Origin: Pavlovales sp. CCMP2436
Taxonomy: Eukaryota > Haptophyta > Pavlovophyceae > Pavlovales
NCBI GenBank assembly: GCA_026770615.1
Contig: MU631878.1
Location: 1 to 12,735 of the forward strand
DNA: 12,735 nucleotides
Direction of reading: 5' to 3'
Each line of letters begins with the position of its first letter. The stretch's first letter is position 1. The notes beneath the pieces were generated by a model. That model was not told the DNA's origin. It did no database searches and saw nothing but the letters and a program-made list of their open reading frames with translations. A program made the position numbers and the translations under genes. This document shows, in pieces, positions 8,209-12,735 of this stretch.

Positions 8209-9057
8209 ATGGCGCGGCGTGAGGTGGTCGTCGACCTGGTCTCCGATGGCACGCCTCCGAAGCGGCCGCGCCGCGCCGAGCCCTCGCGCGCCGAGCCCTC
8301 GGTCGTCAGCCTGCTCAGCGACGATGAGGACGAGGACCAGGGGCGCGCGGCACCGGAGGCTGCGGCGCCGAGGGCCAAGAGCCCGGCCAAGAGCCCGCCC
8401 AAGAGCTCGGCCAAGAGCCCGGCGAAGGGCCGGCCCGACACGGCCGACCCGCCGTGGCTCAAGTGGCGCGGCGTGAAGCGCGTGATGGGCGAGTTTACGG
8501 CCCTGCGCGAGCTGGTGCGCAAGAAGGAAGTGCCGCTCTCGACGCTCGAGCTGGTCGGCGATGACGCGATGCGTTGGGAGTTCACCATCGCAAACTTCGA
8601 CACGGCGCTCAAGGGTGGGCGCAACCTCAACGCCGACCTTGTGGCGCTCAAGCGGCAGCACGGGGTGGGCCATGTGCAGATGGAGCTGCGCTTTCCGCGC
8701 GACTACCCGACCTCGCCGTTCGCGTTGCGCGTCGTCTTGCCCCGCATGCGCTGGTACACGGGGCACGTGACCGCCGGCGGCAGCGTCTGCATGGAGATTC
8801 TCACGACCAGCGGCACGGACAACAGCTGGCGCTCGACGTTCACCGTGGAGGGCGTGCTGCTCGTCGCTCTGGTCAACATGCTTGACTGCGAGTCCACGAT
8901 CGTCAAGACCGCCACCGGACCGGGCGGCCGCTCGGGGCCGCTACGCGTGGACCTGAAGAGTGAATTCGGGCACTCGCCCATCACGCCCTACGCGGAGGCG
9001 GAGGCTTCCGCCGCCTTCTCGCGAATGCTCGCCCACCACAAGCGCAATGGCTGGTGA
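8209..9057 (+). CDS. UBE2Q-type ubiquitin-conjugating enzyme (E2) with SUMO-interaction-like N-terminus
   Basis: This intronless 282-residue frame encodes a UBC-fold enzyme that would carry ubiquitin as a thioester and pass it to targets. The catalytic site is HVTAGGSVCMEILTTSG with Cys194. UBE2Q proteins show this arrangement, lacking the usual HPN motif and having GG.xCMELL around the cysteine. MELRFPRDYPTSPFALRVVL (158-177) matches the UBC core strand region, and FTVEGVLLVALVNML follows the active site. Residues 1-82 are not the RWD-like domain of animal UBE2Q. They are short, charged and probably disordered, with VVVDLVSD (6-13) and SVVSLLSDDEDED (31-43), both resembling SUMO-interaction motifs, then KRPRR and SPAK/SPPK repeats (58-73) that could be a nuclear signal with proline-directed phosphosites. 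The ATG at 8209 is the first in frame; an upstream TTG at 8149 lies in the promoter. It is transcribed away from Pol kappa. Confidence 0.88.
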   Translation: MARREVVVDLVSDGTPPKRPRRAEPSRAEPSVVSLLSDDEDEDQGRAAPEAAAPRAKSPAKSPPKSSAKSPAKGRPDTADPPWLKWRGVKRVMGEFTALRELVRKKEVPLSTLELVGDDAMRWEFTIANFDTALKGGRNLNADLVALKRQHGVGHVQMELRFPRDYPTSPFALRVVLPRMRWYTGHVTAGGSVCMEILTTSGTDNSWRSTFTVEGVLLVALVNMLDCESTIVKTATGPGGRSGPLRVDLKSEFGHSPITPYAEAEASAAFSRMLAHHKRNGW

Positions 9058-9495
9058 GCGGCGCAGTCTCCGAGCGTGGCCGCCCAACCGGCAGCTGCGC
9101 TCTGGCTGCCCGAACGCGTCACCCGTTGGAGCGTGGCTGGATTATGCGAGATGTTCGAGCATCGATATCGAGATCCATCTCGGGCTCGCGCAGCGGAAAT
9201 GCCGTGACGGGGAGCAACTCCGAACTATATGTACAAATATAAAAATGGATATTTCTTATTTTTCCGTTCCCTTCAGTCCAGAGATGGTCGATTTGACGAC
9301 TTCATTGAAATGTACGAGGCTTATGAAATGCATCATGTACCATAATCCATTACCACATAAGAGAAATATCGATAAATCGTAAGGGACTCTGAAAATGACT
9401 AATGGTTCGAAATCCGAATTAGCGGCCAGTCCGGGGAGAAATTGCAAAAAGGTCCGATGGAAATCCTTCGGAGTAACTTACGAACCGGGTTAGGA
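9058..9495. other. 3' flank of the E2 gene
   Basis: This stretch changes from GC-rich to AT-rich at about 9225 and probably contains the E2 3' untranslated region. Overlapping short frames on both strands have no recognisable content. I see no further gene and cannot place a polyadenylation site with confidence. Confidence 0.45.
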
Positions 9496-9566
9496 ACAGA
9501 GGAGTTAGATGCAGATTTGTGGATGGGGCGCCGCCCCATTCACGAATCTGCATCTAACTCCTCTGT
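9496..9566. repeat. 71-base near-perfect inverted repeat (long hairpin)
   Basis: Arms 9496-9530 and 9532-9566 are 35 bases each with a one-base centre. The left arm starts ACAGAGGAGTTAGATGCAG and the right arm is its complement. Only two positions differ. In plus-strand RNA both would be G-U pairs, so the whole arm can stay paired. No target-site duplication is obvious. It lies between two convergent genes. It could be a terminator-like 3' structure, a small-RNA precursor or a fold-back insertion. Confidence 0.9.
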
Positions 9567-10021
9567 GCCCCATCGGGAACCATGTCTTTCTTATCGCTTC
9601 CGAGCGCTGAGAATCGGAAATGTTAGTTACCTTAAGCATGTTGTCGACCCCAGATGCACTCGAGAGGCACGCGAGGTGGGCTACGACCGTCGAGAAGGGC
9701 TCTATTTGACAACAGCTATCGGTACTTAGCACGCAGGGGCGAAGAATGTCTGCTACTTCGTCCCGCCCACAACTTTTCCCCATCCCCAGGGCGGAATCGC
9801 GCCACTAATTGGATTACGATCCTGATTGTGATTTTTTTTTGAATTTCTAAGTTATCTCAAAGTTAGTTCGTTATCAAACGGATTTTAGTTTTAAAAATCT
9901 TGATTATAAGTGAATTAGTTTAGTCCATGTCGGTCACTAGTCATTTAACAGATGCAGACCAAGAAAAATGCGCAGGTGCGAGCTCTAGTTCGGCCAGAGC
10001 CGCGAGACGCAAGCTTTACTA
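9567..10021. other. Convergent intergenic region before the DNA2-type gene
   Basis: The sequence is of mixed composition to about 9820 and then AT-rich to about 9950. Short frames at 9442-9729 (plus) and 9505-9783 (minus) overlap the hairpin and each other and look like chance. The 3' untranslated region of the helicase gene must lie at the right side. I see no gene. Confidence 0.45.
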
Positions 10022-12735
10022 TCAGGTGAGTGGCGGCTGCAGGGGAGCGCCAACCTCTCCGCCGGTCGCCGAGGCGTGCGGGGGCAGTTCGAGCAGCCAG
10101 CCGCGCGCGACCGCCAGCGCGAAGAGCTCGGCGGGCACCGCGGACCCGCCGAGCGTGGAGCGCGAGCCGAGCACGATGAGCTTGGCCTGCGCGCGCGTGA
10201 GTGCCACGTTGAGCCTGCGCCAGTCCGCGAGCAGCGAGCCCACCGCGCCGTGCTTGTTGTGCTTGGCCAGCGAGATGATCACCAACATCTGTGGGGGGAG
10301 GGAGGGAGGGAGGGAGGGAGGGAGGGAAGGGGATTAGAGAGAGGGAGGGGGGAGAGAGGGAGGGGGGAGAATGAAGAGGTGGGGGGGAGATGAGGAATGA
10401 GGGGGGGGGGAGGGAGGAAGGGGGAGGGGGGGTAATGGAACGAGGGGAGGAGCAGGAGGAGGGGGAGCAATGTGCAATGTGCACGGGCAGGAAGGCGAAG
10501 GGTCATCGATGCAATGAATTCAATTAGATTAATCGATGCAATCGATATGATTGAAAGAATTGATGAATTGCCGAATCGAAGGAATTGGTGTAATCATCAA
10601 CACGCGCATCATCTTCTTATTCTATTTCTTATCGGCATTGCTCACCCGGTCCTGCCCCTGGCTCTGGTCGACGGTCAGCACGTCCACCGCACGCAGCTGC
10701 GCCGCCAGCGCCGCGCCCGACGCGCCGGCTCCGAGCGTCGAGCCCGCCCCGGAGTGCCCACCCGCGCCCGCCTCGCCACCTCCCCCGGGCTGCGCGTCCG
10801 CGGAGGGGCTGTCGAGGAGCTGGCGGATGCGGCCGAGCTGCGCGCGGAAGGGGGAAATGATCGCCACCTCACGCACAGGCACGCCCAGACGCAGCGCACA
10901 TGCCGCCAGCGCAACGGCCACCTGTTGTTGTGATTGTGACTGTGGTCGATGATGTTGTTGTTAGTATGTTGTGGTTGTTAGTATGCTGCTGTTGGGGTAT
11001 CATTGTCGTGATCGGTACTTGAATGATTACCACACATTTCTTTATGATTCTCATTACTGTCACATATTGATACACAAGCATATATAATCATTGGCACTAA
11101 GAACAACAATGGTCTCAAACACACTATAGCGACAACAGCAGCAACAGCAGCAGCAGGAGGAGGTGTGGATGTCACCTGCGCCCTCGTTGGTGATTGGATG
11201 AATAACATTAGATGAACAAAATTAGATGAATAACAACACACCTGCGCCTCTCCCTCGTTGGTGGTGCTGCCGCCGCGCGCGCCCAACACTCGCACGGAGT
11301 CCTAAGCAGCATCAACGTTAAGATGAATAAGATCAACAAACAACCACAATGACAATAGCATCAGCATCAACAGCATTAGCATCAGTATCATCATCATTAT
11401 ATTAGTAATAGGAACTACAACAACCGCAATAACACTAGCATCAGTATCAAAAGAAGGACAATAGCAAGAAGGAGGAGAAGGAGGAGAAGAAGAAGAGGCA
11501 GCAGATGCAGAAGAATAAGAAGAAGAATAAGAAGAAAAAGCAAAAGACGCAAAAGACGCAAAAAAAAAAAAAAAGACCGAGTCGCAGACTACCACCGGCC
11601 ACTCGGGTGAGAGTGCCTCGCTCGCCCACTGCCACCTGCCGCCCGCCTCGCCCGCAAGCGCCTGCAGCGCCCCCAACGGCAACTGCAGCCTGCGCCGCGC
11701 CACCTGCTGCGAGCCGCACTCAAGCAGGCCGCTGTAGAAGAGCGAGTTGGCGACGGAGGCGATGTCCGCGCACATGCGCCACTGGGTGCGCAGCGGCAGC
11801 ACGGAGGAGGGGTGCGAGCGCGCCAGCCGCCCCATGAGCGACTCGCTGAGCTGCCCCACCTCCGCCGCCACCTCCGCGCCCACCGCAGCTGCGCCGCCCC
11901 CCCTCGCCAGCCCCTCGGCCGCACGCACGAGGGGGGGGAGCTGGAAGTGATCGCCCACCAGCACGAAGCGACGCGCGAGCTTGAGCACGCCCAACGCACT
12001 GAGCACGGCCACCTGCCAGGAGTGTGAGCACGCGTGTGTCCGTGCGCGTCAGTGTAGGTGCGTGGATCGTCGGAAGATCCTCCAAGGTTACCGTATTGTG
12101 CTTCTTGCAGCCCCGGCGATTGGCGAGGACCGTGCGGTAGGGCAGAGCTACACTTGCCCCTCCTCGCCCACGAAAGAAAAAGTAAAAAAATAAAAAAAGT
12201 AAAAGTTTTTAAAAAAATGTGCGTGCGTACACCTGCCCAGCCTCGTCAACGATGGCCACGTCAAAGGGCGCGGCGGCGCGCAGCACCCCGCTGGCACAGC
12301 TGGAGACGGTGGTGCCGAACACGCGCGCGCCGCCCACCAGCTGCGCGGCGTGCCCGGCCGGTGCGTGCGCGAGGAGCGCGTCGAGGGAGTAGGGGCGCGT
12401 CAGCACGTGCGCGCGGCTGCTCGGCGCGACGCGCACAAACGGCGGCGGCGGCGCGCCATCCGCAAAGCCCGCGTCGCCGTCTCCTCCGGCAGCACCGCCC
12501 CCGCCCCCGCCGCCGTCCGCGGGCGGGTGGGGCGGGTGGGGCGGGAGCAGCTTGAGGAGGATGTGGTCGAGCGCGGCGTGCGAGTGCGCCGCCACGAGCA
12601 CGCGCTGACCCGAGGCAACCAGCGCGCGGACGAGCGAGGCGATGAGGCAGCTTTTGCCCGCGCCCGGCACGCCCTGCACGATGGCGAACTCGGAGGCGCG
12701 CGAGCAGGCCAACGCCACGCCTGCGCGTCGGGGGG
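10022..12735 (-). CDS. DNA2: DNA2-type helicase, C-terminal helicase domain (5' end beyond window)
   Basis: Visible exons on the minus strand are 12233->12735, 11578-12012, 11242-11301, 10646-10921 and 10022-10288, together about 512 residues, all joined in phase 0. DNA2 is a nuclear nuclease-helicase that trims Okazaki flaps and resects DNA ends; only the superfamily 1 helicase half is here. Motifs in order are: Walker A GVPGAGKS; Ia [48 protein letters not shown] followed by [12 protein letters not shown], which matches DNA2 closely; [14 protein letters not shown]; and [25 protein letters not shown]2 was preferred over UPF1, SMUBP2 or Senataxin because of the LECGS and [12 protein letters not shown] segments and the short tail. 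The donor of intron 2 (TCG|GTCTTT) is weak but gives an exact-length fit (PVVVCDS joined to DSVRVLG). A Gly/Pro-rich insert follows motif Ia. The nuclease and iron-sulfur part should lie to the right of the window. Confidence 0.92.
10293..10468 (+). repeat. Polypurine GGGA-rich tract in DNA2 intron 4
   Basis: About 175 bases, nearly all purine on the plus strand, with many GGGA repeats and runs of up to nine G. It lies directly inside the acceptor of the 357-base intron 10289-10645, so the pre-mRNA carries a very long pyrimidine tract. The G-rich strand could form G-quadruplex or triplex structures. Confidence 0.9.
10922..11241 (-). repeat. Repeat-rich DNA2 intron 3 with duplicated donor segment
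   Basis: The intron holds GTT-rich repeats (10922-10995) and CAG/CAA repeats (about 11130-11160). A copy of the end of the preceding exon lies at about 11173-11191: CCAACGAGGGCGCAGGTGAC, compared with the exon's ACCAACGAGGG and GCGCAGGTG. The copy retains a usable-looking donor CAG|GTGACA, 66 bases from the main one. Confidence 0.75.
11330..11574 (+). repeat. Simple-repeat tract filling DNA2 intron 2
   Basis: Degenerate AGCATCA/CATCAT units (11345-11440) give way to GAAGAA-type purine repeats and a poly-A run ending at 11574. On the coding strand this is T/C-rich from the donor onward. Open frames through it encode only F, S and C runs and are artefacts. Confidence 0.8.

Noticed and set aside
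9442..9783. Short genes on both strands around the hairpin
   Set aside because: The frames overlap the inverted repeat and each other, lack domains and have no supporting splice or start context.
11447..11719. Frame with long Phe/Cys/Ser runs downstream of the DNA2 WRM exon
   Set aside because: It is readthrough into the T-rich repeat of intron 2. Splicing at TCG|GTCTTT joins to the next helicase exon with the length expected for DNA2.

Overview
The window looks like nuclear DNA of a GC-rich, intron-bearing unicellular eukaryote. Three of its four genes are broken by short introns of 98 to 362 bases, most GT-AG and one clear GC-AG, and the introns are full of microsatellites. A GC-rich alga such as a haptophyte would fit the codon bias, the GC-AG intron and the algal-looking small coiled-coil protein. 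That placement is inference and nothing here proves it. All coding sequences were rebuilt by hand from splice sites, phase matching and protein-family similarity. Intron phases agree at every junction and each complete coding sequence sums to whole codons.

Layout, left to right. Positions 1-651 hold no gene I can support. Positions 652-1246 (minus) hold a three-exon gene for a 129-residue coiled-coil protein with a possible N-myristoylation signal. Positions 1247-4115 are an intergenic accessory zone: a roughly 1.1 kb fold-back element made of GAACGGATGA-type short repeats, two related TA-flanked miniature inverted-repeat elements of about 165 bases, and a third 506-base element joined to one of them through a shared TA. 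Positions 4116-7997 (minus) hold a complete seven-exon gene for an 828-residue DNA polymerase kappa. Positions 7998-8208 are a compact divergent promoter. Positions 8209-9057 (plus) hold an intronless UBE2Q-type ubiquitin-conjugating enzyme. Positions 9058-10021 are a convergent 3' region with a striking 71-base near-perfect hairpin. Positions 10022-12735 (minus) hold the last five visible exons of a DNA2-type helicase, whose nuclease half lies beyond the right edge.

Three adjacent genes therefore belong to DNA damage tolerance and repair or the ubiquitin system: a translesion polymerase, an E2 and DNA2. The polymerase tail carries a UBM-like motif, a degenerate PCNA-binding motif and a UBA domain, where vertebrate Pol kappa has UBZ zinc fingers. 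The E2 has two SUMO-interaction-like motifs in a basic, disordered N-terminus. A link between the polymerase and its divergently transcribed E2 is suggestive but unproven.
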